DNA of 64,000 bases from Stutzerimonas kunmingensis (GCF_900114065.1 NZ_FORS01000004.1:400653-464652); one strand, 5' to 3'; counted from the first letter of the stretch, positions 18,966 to 28,769 are shown. Numbers and translations are program-made. Notes: a model not told the origin generated them from the letters alone.

Positions 18966-19127
18966 TTAACGCTTCTTCGGAGAGCGTTTGCCCTTCTTCT
19001 TCGCCTTGCCCAGCGGCAGGACCTGCTCGAAGGTCTTGCGCATCTCCTCGAGGCGCTTGTCGTTGAGGTCGTGAATGCGCTTTGCGCGCTCTGCACTGAA
19101 GTCGATCAACTTCTCGTCGCTGCTCAT
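18966..19127 (-). CDS. Small basic conserved protein coupled to the AlkB-type gene
   Basis: A 53-residue protein starting MSSDEKLIDFSAERAKRIHD. The N-terminal half is a charged amphipathic helix and the C-terminus is a Lys/Arg cluster (GKAKKKGKRSPKKR), which suggests nucleic-acid contact. Its ATG overlaps the stop of the AlkB-type gene as ATGA (19124-19127), so translation is probably coupled. I recall similar short proteins in this position in other Pseudomonas, but no function. The frame stays open upstream inside alkB; the ATG at 19127 is chosen for the overlap. Confidence 0.75.
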   Translation of the reverse strand: MSSDEKLIDFSAERAKRIHDLNDKRLEEMRKTFEQVLPLGKAKKKGKRSPKKR

Positions 19128-19741
19128 TTGCTCGGCCTCGTCTCGATCAGGCGGAAGGTCAGGTTGAGGCGCGGCTGCAGCACCTTGCTGGTCCGCGCGA
19201 TCTGGTGTTGCCAATGATGCTGCGTCATGCCCCTCATGACCAGCAGCGAGCCATGTGCGAGGACGAGCGAGTGTTGAATCCGCCCACTGCCCTTGCGCCG
19301 CAGATCGAAGCGCCGCTCAGCGCCCAAGCTCAGCGAAGCGACAGTGGGGCAATCGCCCAGCTCGGGCTCATCGTCACTGTGCCAGCCCATGGCGTCGCGT
19401 CCGTCGCGATACAGGTTCAGCAACACACCGTTGAAGCGCTGACCGGTCTCGTGCTGCAGACGCTCACGGATGTCGCGCAACAGCGGTGTCCAGGCCAGCG
19501 GATCATGTCGCAGGCCGGAATAGCGATACCTGGCGTCCGCGTCGCCGTACCAGGCGACCATGCGTGGTACTGCAACCTGGCGGCCATAGATTCGGATTTC
19601 GGGCTGCGACCAGGGCGTGGCGCTGACGAGCTTCTCCAGCCAGGCATCGGCGGTTTCGCTGTCGACCCACCCCGGGTAGTAGTCCAGTGCGGCGTCCGGC
19701 AACTCGATCGATGAAGCGTGGCTCGGGTCGTTCGTGAACAC
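19124..19741 (-). CDS. AlkB-family 2-oxoglutarate/Fe(II) dioxygenase (alkylated nucleic acid repair)
   Basis: A 205-residue protein of the AlkB superfamily, closer in pattern to ALKBH2/3-type enzymes than to E. coli AlkB (PRMVAWYGD, YRYSG, FNGVLLNLYRDGRDAMGWHSDDE). The iron ligands are His121, Asp123 and His179, and the 2-oxoglutarate-binding arginines are in RLNLTFR (191-197). It should remove methyl groups from N1-methyladenine and N3-methylcytosine. The GTG at 19741 is chosen because it lies just past the stop of the upstream gene; an ATG further upstream would overlap that gene heavily. It is the middle member of a three-gene minus-strand operon. Confidence 0.9.
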   Translation of the reverse strand: MFTNDPSHASSIELPDAALDYYPGWVDSETADAWLEKLVSATPWSQPEIRIYGRQVAVPRMVAWYGDADARYRYSGLRHDPLAWTPLLRDIRERLQHETGQRFNGVLLNLYRDGRDAMGWHSDDEPELGDCPTVASLSLGAERRFDLRRKGSGRIQHSLVLAHGSLLVMRGMTQHHWQHQIARTSKVLQPRLNLTFRLIETRPSK

Positions 19742-19742
19742 C

Positions 19743-20045
19743 TCAGACCTCGACGTCAACCCAGAGTCCCTGGCGCGGCAGCTCTTCGAGCTCGGCCTGG
19801 TCCTGCTCATCAGTCTCTCCGGTCGCCAGTTCCTCCGGGGTATAACCCCGGCGCTGACGCCGCCGCTGCTCGTCGCGCAGCATCTCGGCGCTCTCCTGCG
19901 GATGACGTCGGTCGAGGGTAACCGCACTTTCGTCCGGGCTCGGCTGCACGGGTGCCACCGGTGCGATCTCCGGGCGCGGCTTGACCACGTCCTGCTGGGC
20001 GTTGACCGGGAATACGCCTGATGGGATGGGTGGCAGCATGCTCAT
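19743..20045 (-). CDS. Conserved hypothetical protein, Gln/Glu/Arg-rich
   Basis: A 100-residue soluble protein I cannot assign. The N-terminus is Pro-rich (MLPPIPSGVFPVNAQQDVVKPRPEIAPVAPVQPSP). The middle is strongly charged and probably helical (ESAEMLRDEQRRRQRRGYTPEEL) and the end is acidic. No signal peptide or membrane segment is seen. AGAGGGG precedes the ATG. Its stop is one base before the GTG of the AlkB-type gene, so it is the first gene of that operon. The position matches a hypothetical gene between alkB and rapA in P. aeruginosa. Confidence 0.8.
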   Translation of the reverse strand: MSMLPPIPSGVFPVNAQQDVVKPRPEIAPVAPVQPSPDESAVTLDRRHPQESAEMLRDEQRRRQRRGYTPEELATGETDEQDQAELEELPRQGLWVDVEV

Positions 20046-20190
20046 TACCCCTCTTTACCGATGAATCGGCGCGGCACCGGCCAACTTTAACAGGACCGCT
20101 ACACTTCATGCGTCACGCAGTCGCCATCGGCCGTCGCTCTGATGGCGACGTTCCGTTACCATAGCCGGCTTTTTCACAGCGGGAGGCAGC

Positions 20191-23040
20191 ATGGCGCAGC
20201 AGTATCTACCGGGGCAACGCTGGATCAGCGACAGCGAGGCAGAACTCGGCCTCGGAACCATCCTGACCCAGGATGGACGGATGCTCACCGTGCTCTATCC
20301 GGCGACCGGCGAAACGCGCCAGTACGCGACACGCAGCGCCCCACTGACGCGGGTGCGCTTCGTACCCGGTGACGAGATCACCCATTTCGAAGGCTGGAAG
20401 ATGACCGTGCGCGAGGTCGACGACGTCGACGGCCTGCTGGTCTACCACGGCCTGACCGCACAGAACGAAGCCCGCACCCTGCCGGAAACCCAGCTGTCGA
20501 ACTTCATCCAGTTCCGCCTGGCCAGCGACCGCCTCTTCGCCGGGCAGATCGACCCGCTCGCCTGGTTCAGCCTGCGCTACCACACCCTGCAGCACCAGAG
20601 CGCCCAGCTGCAATCCTCGCTGTGGGGCCTCGGTGGCGTGCGTGCGCAGCCCATCGCGCACCAGCTGCACATCGCCAAGGAAGTCGCTGACCGCATCGCC
20701 CCGCGCGTACTGCTGGCCGACGAAGTGGGCCTGGGCAAGACCATCGAAGCCGGCCTGATCATCCATCGCCAACTGCTCTCAGGCCGCGCCAGCCGGGTGC
20801 TGATCCTGGTTCCGGAAAACCTCCAGCACCAGTGGCTGGTGGAGATGCGCCGCCGCTTCAACCTGGAAGTCGCACTGTTCGATGCCGAGCGTTTCATCGA
20901 GAGCGATGCCAGCAACCCGTTCGAAGACACCCAGCTGGCACTGGTATCGCTGGAATGGCTGAAGGAAGACGAGCGTGCCCAGGATGCTGCCTTCGCCGCA
21001 GGCTGGGACGTGCTGGTAGTGGACGAAGCGCACCACCTGGTCTGGCACCCGGAAGGTGCCAGCGCCGAATACAAACTGGTCGAACAGCTGGCCGAAGTGA
21101 TCCCCGGCGTGCTGCTGCTGACTGCAACTCCGGAACAGCTCGGTCTGGACAGCCACTTCGCCCGTCTGCGGCTGCTCGATCCGAATCGTTTCCATGACCT
21201 CGATGCCTTCCGCGCCGAAAGCTCCAGCTATCAGCCGGTGGCCGAAGCCGTGCAGGAGCTGCTCGACGAGGGCCGTCTCTCGCAGCAGGCACACCAGACT
21301 ATCCACGATTTCCTCGGCGCCGAGGGCGAAGCCCTGCTGGCCGCCGCCACCGATGGCGACATCGAGGCCAGCAGCCGGCTGATCCGCGAGCTGCTCGACC
21401 GTCACGGCACCGGCCGTCTGCTGTTCCGCAACACCCGTGCCGCCGTGCAGGGTTTCCCGGAGCGCCAGCTGCATCCCTATCCGCTGCCCTGCCCGGCCGA
21501 ATACCTCGAACTGCCGCTGGGCGAGCATGCCGAGCTGTATCCGGAGGTCGCCTTCCAGAGCCAGCAGGACGACGGCGAGGCGAGCAACCGCTGGTGGCAG
21601 TTCGATCCGCGCGTGGAATGGCTGATCGACACGCTGAAGATGCTGAAGAAGTACAAGGTGCTGGTCATCTGCGCTCATGCCGAGACCGCCCTGGATCTGG
21701 AAGACGCGCTGCGCGTGCGCTCCGGCATTCCGGCCACGGTGTTCCACGAGGGTATGAGCATCCTCGAGCGCGACCGCGCCGCGGCCTACTTCGCCGACGA
21801 GGCGTTCGGCGCGCAGGTGCTGATCTGCTCGGAAATCGGCAGTGAGGGCCGTAACTTCCAGTTCAGCCACCATCTGGTGCTGTTCGATCTGCCGGCGCAT
21901 CCGGACCTGCTCGAGCAGCGCATCGGCCGTCTCGACCGCATCGGCCAGCAGCACACCATCCAGCTGCACGTGCCGTATCTGGAAACCAGTCCGCAGGAAC
22001 GCCTATTCAAGTGGTATCACCAGGCACTGAACGCTTTCCTCAACACCTGCCCGACCGGCAACGCCCTGCAGCACCGCTTCGGTCAGCGCCTGCTGGCGCA
22101 GCTGGAAGAAGGTGACGACGACGCCTATCAGCTGCTGATCGACGAGGCCCGCGCCGAGCGCGAGCGTCTGGAAGCCGAACTGCACAGCGGTCGCGACCGT
22201 CTGCTGGAACTCAACTCCGGCGGCGGCGAACAAGGCAAGGCGCTGGTCGAAGCCATCGAGGAGCAGGACGACCAGTTCGCCCTGCCGATCTATATGGAGC
22301 AGCTGTTCGACGCGTTCGGCATCGACAGCGAAGACCACTCGGAAAACGCCCTGGTACTGCGCCCCAGCGAGAAAATGCTGGATGCCAGCTTCCCGCTGGG
22401 CGATGACGAAGCCGTGACCATCACCTACGACCGTGAACAGGCCCTGGCCCGCGAAGACATGCAGTTCCTCACCTGGGAACACCCCATGGTGCAGGGCGGC
22501 ATGGACCTGGTGCTGTCCGGCTCCATGGGCAACACCGCGGTCGCGCTGATCAAGAACAAGGCGCTCAAGCCGGGCACCGTATTGCTCGAGTTGCTGTTCG
22601 TCAGTGAAGTGGTGGCGCCGCGTGCACTGCAGCTGAGTCGCTTCCTGCCGCCGCTGGCGTTGCGCTGCCTGCTCGACGGAAACGGCAACGACCTGGCCTC
22701 GAAGGTGGCCTTCGATACGCTCAACGATCAGCTGGAAAGCGTGCCGCGGGCCAGCGCCAACAAGTTCGTTCAGGCCCAGCGCGACGTGCTGGCCACCCAG
22801 ATCGCCGCCGCCGAAGCCAAGATCGCGCCGCGCCACAGCGAGCGCGTTGCCGAAGCACAACGCAAGCTCAAGGCCGGCCTGGAGGAGGAGCTGGCGCGAC
22901 TGGTAGCCCTGCAGGCAGTCAACCCGAGCGTGCGCGACAGCGAGATCGAAGCCCTGCGTCAGCAGCGCGAAGACGGCCTGGCAGCACTGGAAAAGGCGGC
23001 CTTGCGATTGGAGGCAATACGGGTGCTGGTCGCCGGCTGA
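20191..23040 (+). CDS. rapA: RNA polymerase-associated helicase RapA (HepA)
   Basis: A 949-residue Swi2/Snf2-type ATPase, close to the 968 residues of E. coli RapA. The N-terminal Tudor-like domains ([18 protein letters not shown]..., about 1-110) are followed by the helicase core with Walker A in DEVGLGKT (177-184), a DEAH box at 278-281, [12 protein letters not shown] and [11 protein letters not shown] motifs, and a C-terminal RapA-specific region with coiled coil. RapA binds RNA polymerase and helps recycle it after termination. GGGAGG precedes the ATG. It is monocistronic and convergent with the CHAD-domain gene. Confidence 0.96.
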   Translation: MAQQYLPGQRWISDSEAELGLGTILTQDGRMLTVLYPATGETRQYATRSAPLTRVRFVPGDEITHFEGWKMTVREVDDVDGLLVYHGLTAQNEARTLPETQLSNFIQFRLASDRLFAGQIDPLAWFSLRYHTLQHQSAQLQSSLWGLGGVRAQPIAHQLHIAKEVADRIAPRVLLADEVGLGKTIEAGLIIHRQLLSGRASRVLILVPENLQHQWLVEMRRRFNLEVALFDAERFIESDASNPFEDTQLALVSLEWLKEDERAQDAAFAAGWDVLVVDEAHHLVWHPEGASAEYKLVEQLAEVIPGVLLLTATPEQLGLDSHFARLRLLDPNRFHDLDAFRAESSSYQPVAEAVQELLDEGRLSQQAHQTIHDFLGAEGEALLAAATDGDIEASSRLIRELLDRHGTGRLLFRNTRAAVQGFPERQLHPYPLPCPAEYLELPLGEHAELYPEVAFQSQQDDGEASNRWWQFDPRVEWLIDTLKMLKKYKVLVICAHAETALDLEDALRVRSGIPATVFHEGMSILERDRAAAYFADEAFGAQVLICSEIGSEGRNFQFSHHLVLFDLPAHPDLLEQRIGRLDRIGQQHTIQLHVPYLETSPQERLFKWYHQALNAFLNTCPTGNALQHRFGQRLLAQLEEGDDDAYQLLIDEARAERERLEAELHSGRDRLLELNSGGGEQGKALVEAIEEQDDQFALPIYMEQLFDAFGIDSEDHSENALVLRPSEKMLDASFPLGDDEAVTITYDREQALAREDMQFLTWEHPMVQGGMDLVLSGSMGNTAVALIKNKALKPGTVLLELLFVSEVVAPRALQLSRFLPPLALRCLLDGNGNDLASKVAFDTLNDQLESVPRASANKFVQAQRDVLATQIAAAEAKIAPRHSERVAEAQRKLKAGLEEELARLVALQAVNPSVRDSEIEALRQQREDGLAALEKAALRLEAIRVLVAG

Positions 23041-23113
23041 GCCGGCAGCGCTTTGCCCGTGTGTCCTGAAGGCGGTGTCCAACCCATCCGTTCAGGTCAA
23101 CGCGCCAGCGGTT

Positions 23114-23148
23114 GGACCACCTCGTTCCCGACCTGAACGAGGTGGTCC
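23114..23148. repeat. Perfect 14-bp stem between rapA and the CHAD gene
   Basis: GGACCACCTCGTTC (23114-23127) and its exact reverse complement (23135-23148) flank a seven-base loop. It sits in the convergent gap after rapA and the CHAD-domain gene. No T-run follows on either strand, so it is an RNA-stabilising or Rho-assisted 3' structure rather than a typical terminator. Confidence 0.6.
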
Positions 23149-23187
23149 GCGCTTCCCCGAGAACGGCCTCGTCGAGGCGTGCTCCTA

Positions 23188-24096
23188 TTATTCCGATTCC
23201 TTACGCGCGATACGCCAGTACGCCCCGACCCGCTCCGCCAGCGCCTTTGGCGGTTCGGCATACAAGCGGCGGCCCAGGCGCAGCGCGCGCTGTTGCAACT
23301 GCGCCCGCCGCTGTTCGATACAGCGCTGCACCGCTTCACGGGTATCCGCTGTACCGAACAGCTCGGGCTCGCCCTGCATCAGCTCAGTCATCACCGCCAG
23401 GTCATGGTCGTCGCCCAGCGCGTCGGCGACCTGCTTGAGCTGTTCCGCGCGAGTTTCCAGCGCATCCGGCCAGCACGGAGACAGCAGCTGGCAGTGATAC
23501 CAGTGGTCCTTCACCCGCTTGCGCCATTCGTGAAGCAACTCATCCGAGTCCGCCTTTTGCGCACGTGCGAGATCCCGCACACCGTCGGCATAGGTTCGCC
23601 GAAAGCCCGCGGCGAGCAAGCCGAAGCCTTTGCCCGGCAATTTCCAGTGCTGCACGTCTCGAGTCAGTGCGCGCAGGTCACCCAGCACCTGCGTCACTTC
23701 CACGTCGAAGCCGGTATGCACCTCACCATCCGGCGCGGCGCGCTGCTGCAAGCGCAGACGGATCTGGCGGAACGCATCGCTGACGAACAGTGGCTGATCG
23801 GTGCGCGCCAGGGCGTCCCAGCTTTCCAGCATGGCGGCGGCATCGCGTGACTCGGCCAGGCGTCGTCCGGCATCGCGCAGCCGACGATTGTCGACGCTGA
23901 AACGCGCACCGAGCGGTTCACGCACCAGCCGCAGCAGCGCGCGCAATTCCTTGAAGCGCTTGCGCGCCTGGTGCACGCCCTCGGCCCGCTCGGACGGCTC
24001 GACACAGAGCGCCTGGATCGCCTTGTTGATGCGCCCCAGCGCGGCCTTGCGCACCTCTTTGGCAGCATTGCGCGCTGGGCGTATTCGATAGGCCAT
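23188..24096 (-). CDS. CHAD-domain protein (polyphosphate-binding type)
   Basis: A 302-residue, strongly basic, all-helical protein with a CHAD domain. The conserved histidines and basic residues are in GVHQARKRFKELRALLRLVR near the N-terminus and LLHEWRKRVKDHWYHCQLL, followed by LGDDHDLAVM. CHAD domains bind inorganic polyphosphate and often accompany CYTH/triphosphatase domains, which are not fused here. The ATG at 24096 begins MAYRIRPARN. It stands alone between rapA (convergent) and the Hsp70-like gene, 116 bases from the latter. The exact role is unknown. Confidence 0.88.
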   Translation of the reverse strand: MAYRIRPARNAAKEVRKAALGRINKAIQALCVEPSERAEGVHQARKRFKELRALLRLVREPLGARFSVDNRRLRDAGRRLAESRDAAAMLESWDALARTDQPLFVSDAFRQIRLRLQQRAAPDGEVHTGFDVEVTQVLGDLRALTRDVQHWKLPGKGFGLLAAGFRRTYADGVRDLARAQKADSDELLHEWRKRVKDHWYHCQLLSPCWPDALETRAEQLKQVADALGDDHDLAVMTELMQGEPELFGTADTREAVQRCIEQRRAQLQQRALRLGRRLYAEPPKALAERVGAYWRIARKESE

Positions 24097-24212
24097 TTGC
24101 GTTATCCCTCAATGACACGCTCCGCTGGAGCATCCGTATTGAGACCCGCACGCCACGCCGGGTGTTATTCCGGCAATGTGAAGATTTGTGTCAGCAACGC
24201 CGGGATTCCATT

Positions 24213-25478
24213 TCAACCGTAGCGCTTGCGCGCCTCGATGGCCAATCCGCTGCCGATGCTGCCGAAGCGATTGCCTTCCACGTGCCGCGCCCGAGGCAGC
24301 AGCCCGGCAACGCTGTCGCGCAGTGCAGGAATGGCGCTCGAGCCACCGGTGAAGAACACCGTATCGACCTCATCATGGCGCACGCCGGCATCCGCCAGCA
24401 GCTGATTGATGCTGCCACCGATACGGTCAAGCAGTGCGGCGATGGCGCCTTCGAAGCCCTGGCGGGTCAGCTCGACCTGCAGTTGCGGCTCGATACGCTG
24501 GAAGTCGATGGCGAACTGCTCCGCCTCGGTCAGCTCGATCTTGCCCTGCTCCACCTGCATCGCCAGCCAGTGTCCGGCGCGCTGCTCGATCAGGCGGAAC
24601 AGCCGGTCGATACCGGTGGGGTCGACGATGTCGTAGCGCATGCTCTGCAACGCCCGTAGCGAGGCCGGCGCGTATACGGCGTTGATGGTGTGCCAGGTGG
24701 CCAGGTTGAGGTGGGTGCTGGTCGGCATCGGTGCGTCGCTCTTCATCCGGCTGCCATAGCCGAACAGCGGCATCACCCCGCTCAGGCTGAGCTGCTTGTC
24801 GAAGTCGGTACCGCCGATGTGCACACCGCCGGTGGCGAGAATATCAGCCTGTCGATCATCGACGTCCCGACGCTCGGGCGACAGCCGCACCAGCGAGAAG
24901 TCGGAGGTACCACCGCCGATATCGACGATCAGCACGCGCTCTTCGCGTTCGATACGCGACTCGTAATCAAAGGCCGCGGCGATCGGCTCGTACTGGAAGG
25001 ACACGTCCTTGAAGCCGATCTTGCGGGCGGCAGCGGCCAAGGTGTCCGATGCCTCGCGGTCGGCCTGCGGGTCGTCATCGACGAAAAACACCGGCCGCCC
25101 CAGCACGACTTCCTCGAATGGCCGGCCGGCAGCCGTTTCGGCGCGCTGCTTGAGGGTGCCGAGGAACAGGCCGAGGATTTCCTTGAACGGCATGGCGCTG
25201 CCGAGCACGGTGGTTTCGCTTTTCAGCAGCTTGGAGCCGAGCAGGCTCTTGAGCGAACGCATCAGGCGGCCTTCATAGCCCTCCAGATATTCGCTCAGCG
25301 CCTGCCGACCGTAGACCGGCCGGCGCTCTTCGAGATTGAAGAACACCACCGACGGCAAGGTCGGTTGCTCGCCTTCCAGCGCGATCAGCGGATCGACGCC
25401 GGGGCGCCACCAACCAACCGTGGAATTCGAGGTGCCGAAGTCGATGCCGCAGGCGCGGGCGGATGAGGCGTTGAGCAT
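24213..25478 (-). CDS. yegD: YegD-like Hsp70-family protein
   Basis: A 421-residue actin-fold ATPase of the Hsp70 superfamily. Phosphate-1 (CGIDFGTSNSTVG, near the N-terminus), phosphate-2 (VLIVDIGGGTSDFSLV) and adenosine (VFFTGGSSAIPAL) motifs are present, but the C-terminal substrate-binding domain of DnaK is missing, as in E. coli YegD (about 450 aa). The function of YegD is not established; a chaperone-like role is inferred. The ATG at 25478 begins MLNASSARACGIDFG; a GTG four codons upstream is possible. It is followed at some distance by the CHAD gene on the same strand. Confidence 0.88.
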   Translation of the reverse strand: MLNASSARACGIDFGTSNSTVGWWRPGVDPLIALEGEQPTLPSVVFFNLEERRPVYGRQALSEYLEGYEGRLMRSLKSLLGSKLLKSETTVLGSAMPFKEILGLFLGTLKQRAETAAGRPFEEVVLGRPVFFVDDDPQADREASDTLAAAARKIGFKDVSFQYEPIAAAFDYESRIEREERVLIVDIGGGTSDFSLVRLSPERRDVDDRQADILATGGVHIGGTDFDKQLSLSGVMPLFGYGSRMKSDAPMPTSTHLNLATWHTINAVYAPASLRALQSMRYDIVDPTGIDRLFRLIEQRAGHWLAMQVEQGKIELTEAEQFAIDFQRIEPQLQVELTRQGFEGAIAALLDRIGGSINQLLADAGVRHDEVDTVFFTGGSSAIPALRDSVAGLLPRARHVEGNRFGSIGSGLAIEARKRYG

Positions 25479-25581
25479 GGCGTGTTCCACGGGTACTGAA
25501 AAAACGGCCGCGCAGTGTAAAGGAGGCGGCCCGCCGATGCAGGCCTATCGTCGGTTAGCCCCTCGATGGCTTTCTCCAGAC

Positions 25582-25613
25582 AAAAAAATGCCCGGCCATC
25601 GCTGGTCCGGGCA
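25582..25613 (-). terminator. Intrinsic terminator of the glxR-hyi-MFS operon
   Basis: On the minus strand TGCCCGG pairs with CCGGGCA (25607-25613 with 25589-25595), followed by seven T (A-run 25582-25588). It lies 23 bases past the stop of the transporter gene. Confidence 0.88.
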
Positions 25614-25635
25614 CAAACCCCATAACGCAAACGTA

Positions 25636-26982
25636 TCAGGCAGGCACCGCCTCCGCGCCGGGCGCATCGGCCGTCATCCCGGCAGTCATGCGCTTGGCAT
25701 CGGCGCAGAAGGTCCGCGATGCCTGGAACAGGAACAGCATGGTCAGCAGCAGCGACGCCGGTATCAGATACATCGCCCCGTGCAGACCCTCGGCACGGAA
25801 GGCCTCGGCCATCTCGCTGGCGCCCGCTGCCAGCATCGCCCCTTCGGCGAAGTGGTCCGAGAGCAGCCCCACCACTACTGTCCCCATGCCGCCGCCCAGC
25901 AGGTACAGGCCAGCGAAGAACAGCGCCATGGCCGTGGCCCGCAGGCGCGGTTCGACCACGTCCTGAATTGCCGTGTAGACGCAGGTATAGAAGTTGTAGG
26001 AGAACAGCCAGCCAATGCTGAACACGGCGACGAACATGCCGACCTCGATGCGGCCGGCCAGCAGCGCATAGCCGGTCGCGATGGTCGCGATCAACATGCT
26101 CACAGCGGCGAAGATCAGGCGACCACGGGCGTAGCGCTGGTGGATACGGTCAGCGACCCAGCCGCCCAGGGTCAACCCGAACAGGCCGGTCAAGCCGACG
26201 ATCACGCCGGTGGCGACCGACGCCTGTACCAGCGAGACACCGTGATAACGCATCAGCAACGGCACCATGAAGGCGTTGCAGGCATAGGTGGCGAAGTTGA
26301 ATGCCAGGCCGGCCAGCACCAGCCACCAGAAGGTGCGAATCGACAGCACCTTGCGGATCGGCTGCTGCACCGGCTCCTGGGAAACCTTGACGGTCTCGGC
26401 GGCGCCGCGCTTGGGCTCCTTGATCAGAAAGATGAACAGCGCCAGCACCAGGCCCGGCACCGCGGCGATGAAGAAGGGCGCGCGCCAGCTGCCGAACGCC
26501 TCTACCATGGAACCGATGGTGAAGAACGCCAGCAACAGGCCCAACGGCAGGCCGAGCATGAAGATGCCCATGGCCCGGGAGCGCTTGTGCGCCGGAAACA
26601 GGTCGCCGATCAGCGAGTTGGCGGCGGGCGCGTAACTGGCCTCGCCGATGCCGATGCCCATGCGCACCAGCAGGAAGCTCCAGAAGTTCCAGGCCAGGCC
26701 GTTAATCGCGGTCAGGCCGCTCCACGCGGTGAGCCCCCAGCCCATGATCTTGCGCCGCGAACCGAGGTCCGCCATGCGCCCCAGGGGCAGCCCGGCAATG
26801 GCGTAGACGATGGTGAAGGCGGTGCCGATCAGGCCGAGTTGGAAATCGTTGAGGCTCCACTCCAGGCGGATCGGCTCGGCGATGATCGCCGGTATGGTGC
26901 GATCGAAGAAGTTGAACAGGTTCGCCAGAAAGAGCAGAAACAGCACGCGCCAGGCGTTGGATGCTTGGGTGGAAGGCTGCAT
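25636..26982 (-). CDS. Major facilitator superfamily transporter (Spinster-like)
   Basis: A 448-residue MFS permease with 12 predicted membrane helices. The first helix is NLFNFFDRTIPAIIAEPI, the loop 2-3 motif is GRMADLGSRRKIM, and the second-half counterpart is GGWVADRIHQRYARGR. The FFDRTIPA start is typical of the Spns/Spinster-type MFS branch. The substrate is unknown; as the last gene after glxR and hyi it could import a C2-C4 hydroxy acid used by those enzymes, which is an inference from context. The ATG at 26982 (MQPSTQASN) is chosen over an upstream in-frame start that would add an implausible leader. Confidence 0.87.
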   Translation of the reverse strand: MQPSTQASNAWRVLFLLFLANLFNFFDRTIPAIIAEPIRLEWSLNDFQLGLIGTAFTIVYAIAGLPLGRMADLGSRRKIMGWGLTAWSGLTAINGLAWNFWSFLLVRMGIGIGEASYAPAANSLIGDLFPAHKRSRAMGIFMLGLPLGLLLAFFTIGSMVEAFGSWRAPFFIAAVPGLVLALFIFLIKEPKRGAAETVKVSQEPVQQPIRKVLSIRTFWWLVLAGLAFNFATYACNAFMVPLLMRYHGVSLVQASVATGVIVGLTGLFGLTLGGWVADRIHQRYARGRLIFAAVSMLIATIATGYALLAGRIEVGMFVAVFSIGWLFSYNFYTCVYTAIQDVVEPRLRATAMALFFAGLYLLGGGMGTVVVGLLSDHFAEGAMLAAGASEMAEAFRAEGLHGAMYLIPASLLLTMLFLFQASRTFCADAKRMTAGMTADAPGAEAVPA

Positions 26983-27102
26983 GACGTCGGTCTCGATTGT
27001 TCTTATATTCCGGCCGCAGACCAGCCGGGACTCGACCATGACTCTAGAGTCTGTGCCTGATCCTGTCTCCGAACATCACCTTCGCTTATGCCCCGCGATG
27101 GC

Positions 27103-27885
27103 TCAGCGCCCGCGCCACTCGGCCAGCCAGCCCAGGCTGGCTTCGGTGCCCTGCTCCCCCGGTTTGTATTCGGCGCTCAGCCAGCCCTGGTAGCCGCTGG
27201 CCTGCAAGGCCTGCAGCGCTGCGCCGAAGTCCAGCTCACCACTACCCGGCGCGCCGCGGCCCGGGCAGTCGGCGAACTGCACATGACCGATGCGCTCGCC
27301 CAGCCGGGTAATGCAGCTGGGCAGGTCCAGCTGCTGGCGTGCCATATGGTAGAAATCCAGTTGCGCCAGGCAGTTGGGGTGATCGACGCGCTGCAGCAGA
27401 GCCTCCAGATCCGCCGCGCTGTTGATCAGAAAGCCTGGCATGTCGAGCGGGTTGATCGCTTCGCAGAGCACACGGATGCCGAGCATGTCGAAGGCGTCGG
27501 CGGTCTTCCACAGGTTGTGCTCGAGCGTCTCCAGCGCCAGCTCGCGGTCGACGCCCTCGGCGAGGCGGCCCGGCAGCACGTTGACACTGGCCGGTCGAAC
27601 CATCAGCGCATAGGTCAGCGCCTCCTGCAGAGCAGCGTCGAAGGCCTCCTGCCGGTCCGGCACCGCCGCCAGACCTGGTCCGCCCTGCAGCAGATCGCCG
27701 GCGGGCAGATTGATCAGCACCAGCGGCATGCCGGCGCGCTCGAGTTGCTCTTTCAGGCGAATGGCCGGCACTTCGTAAGGAAACTGGATCTCCACGCCAT
27801 CGAAACCGGCGGTGCGGGCGGCGAGGATGCGTTCGGTAAGCGGCAGCTCGGTGAACAGCAGCGATAGATTAGCGGCGATCTTCAT
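27103..27885 (-). CDS. hyi: Hydroxypyruvate isomerase family protein (Hyi/OtnI)
   Basis: A 260-residue TIM-barrel sugar isomerase of the Hyi family. Recognisable blocks are MKIAANLSLLFTELPL, the first metal ligand in CEAINPLDMPGF, QLDFYHM, and the C-terminal SGYQGWLSAEYKP block. Hyi converts hydroxypyruvate and tartronate semialdehyde; the closely related OtnI isomerises 2-oxo-tetronate, and sequence alone does not separate them here. The ATG overlaps the glxR stop as ATGA (27882-27885), so the two are translationally coupled. No glyoxylate carboligase (gcl) gene or kinase is next to it, unlike the classic gcl-hyi-glxR operon. Confidence 0.88.
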   Translation of the reverse strand: MKIAANLSLLFTELPLTERILAARTAGFDGVEIQFPYEVPAIRLKEQLERAGMPLVLINLPAGDLLQGGPGLAAVPDRQEAFDAALQEALTYALMVRPASVNVLPGRLAEGVDRELALETLEHNLWKTADAFDMLGIRVLCEAINPLDMPGFLINSAADLEALLQRVDHPNCLAQLDFYHMARQQLDLPSCITRLGERIGHVQFADCPGRGAPGSGELDFGAALQALQASGYQGWLSAEYKPGEQGTEASLGWLAEWRGR

Positions 27886-28769
27886 TGGTCGCCCTCCCGG
27901 TACATCTGCACCAGCGTGGCGGGGTCGCGCTCCAGATTGCCCTGGCTGCCGTGCAGGCGCATCAGCTGCGCGGCCAGGCCGCTCAAGGGCGTCGCCGATC
28001 CCTGCTCACGGGACAGTTTGACAGCCGTATCCAGATCTTTGAGCAAGGTCCGTACATGCCACTTCACCGGTTCGAACTCGCTCGCTGCCATCTGCGGGGC
28101 GAGGATCTGCAATGGCTTGGAATCGGCGAAGCCGCCGGCCAGCGCCGGTGCCAGCAGGCTGGCGTCGACTCCGGCACGTTCGGCCAAGGCCACGACCTCG
28201 GCGATCACCAGCGCATTGCAGGCGACGATCATCTGATTGCAGACCTTCGTCACCTGGCCGGCGCCGACCCCACCCATATGGGTAAGGCGCTGGCCCAGAT
28301 TCATCAGCACCGGCCGTACCCGCTCGACATCCTCGGCGCGTCCGCCGGCCATGATCACCAGGCTGCCGGCTTCCGCGCCCGGCGTTCCACCGGAGACCGG
28401 GGCATCGACCCAGCGCATGCCACTGCGAAATTCCAGCTCGGCGGCCATGTCGCGGGTTGCCGTCGGCTCCAGGCTCGAGTGATCGACCAGCAGCTTGTCG
28501 GCCTTGCCACCTTCGGCGATGCCGCCCTTGCCGAAAAGCACCTCGCGCACAGCGGCGGTGTCGGCCAGACACAACAGCACAATGTCGGCCTCGGCACAGA
28601 GCTCAGCGGGCGTCGCCACCGCCCTGGCCCCCAGCTCTACCAGCGGCTGGCACTTCTCGGGCGAGCGATTCCACACCGCCAGGCGATACCCCGCCGCCAG
28701 CAGACGTCGACACATCGGCAGGCCCATCAGGCCGATACCGGCAAAAGCGAGGGTTGGCAGGTCGGACAT
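27882..28769 (-). CDS. glxR: 2-hydroxy-3-oxopropionate (tartronate semialdehyde) reductase family
   Basis: A 295-residue beta-hydroxyacid dehydrogenase. The NAD(P) Rossmann motif GIGLMGLPM is at about residues 11-19, the substrate-binding DAPVSGGTPGAEAG at 122-135, and the catalytic lysine is Lys175 in GAGQVTKVCNQ. It most likely reduces tartronate semialdehyde to glycerate; 3-hydroxyisobutyrate dehydrogenase or related 4-carbon acid dehydrogenases belong to the same family and cannot be excluded. The ATG at 28769 has AGGAG before it. It is the first gene of the glxR-hyi-MFS operon and divergent from uppP. Confidence 0.87.
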   Translation of the reverse strand: MSDLPTLAFAGIGLMGLPMCRRLLAAGYRLAVWNRSPEKCQPLVELGARAVATPAELCAEADIVLLCLADTAAVREVLFGKGGIAEGGKADKLLVDHSSLEPTATRDMAAELEFRSGMRWVDAPVSGGTPGAEAGSLVIMAGGRAEDVERVRPVLMNLGQRLTHMGGVGAGQVTKVCNQMIVACNALVIAEVVALAERAGVDASLLAPALAGGFADSKPLQILAPQMAASEFEPVKWHVRTLLKDLDTAVKLSREQGSATPLSGLAAQLMRLHGSQGNLERDPATLVQMYREGDQ

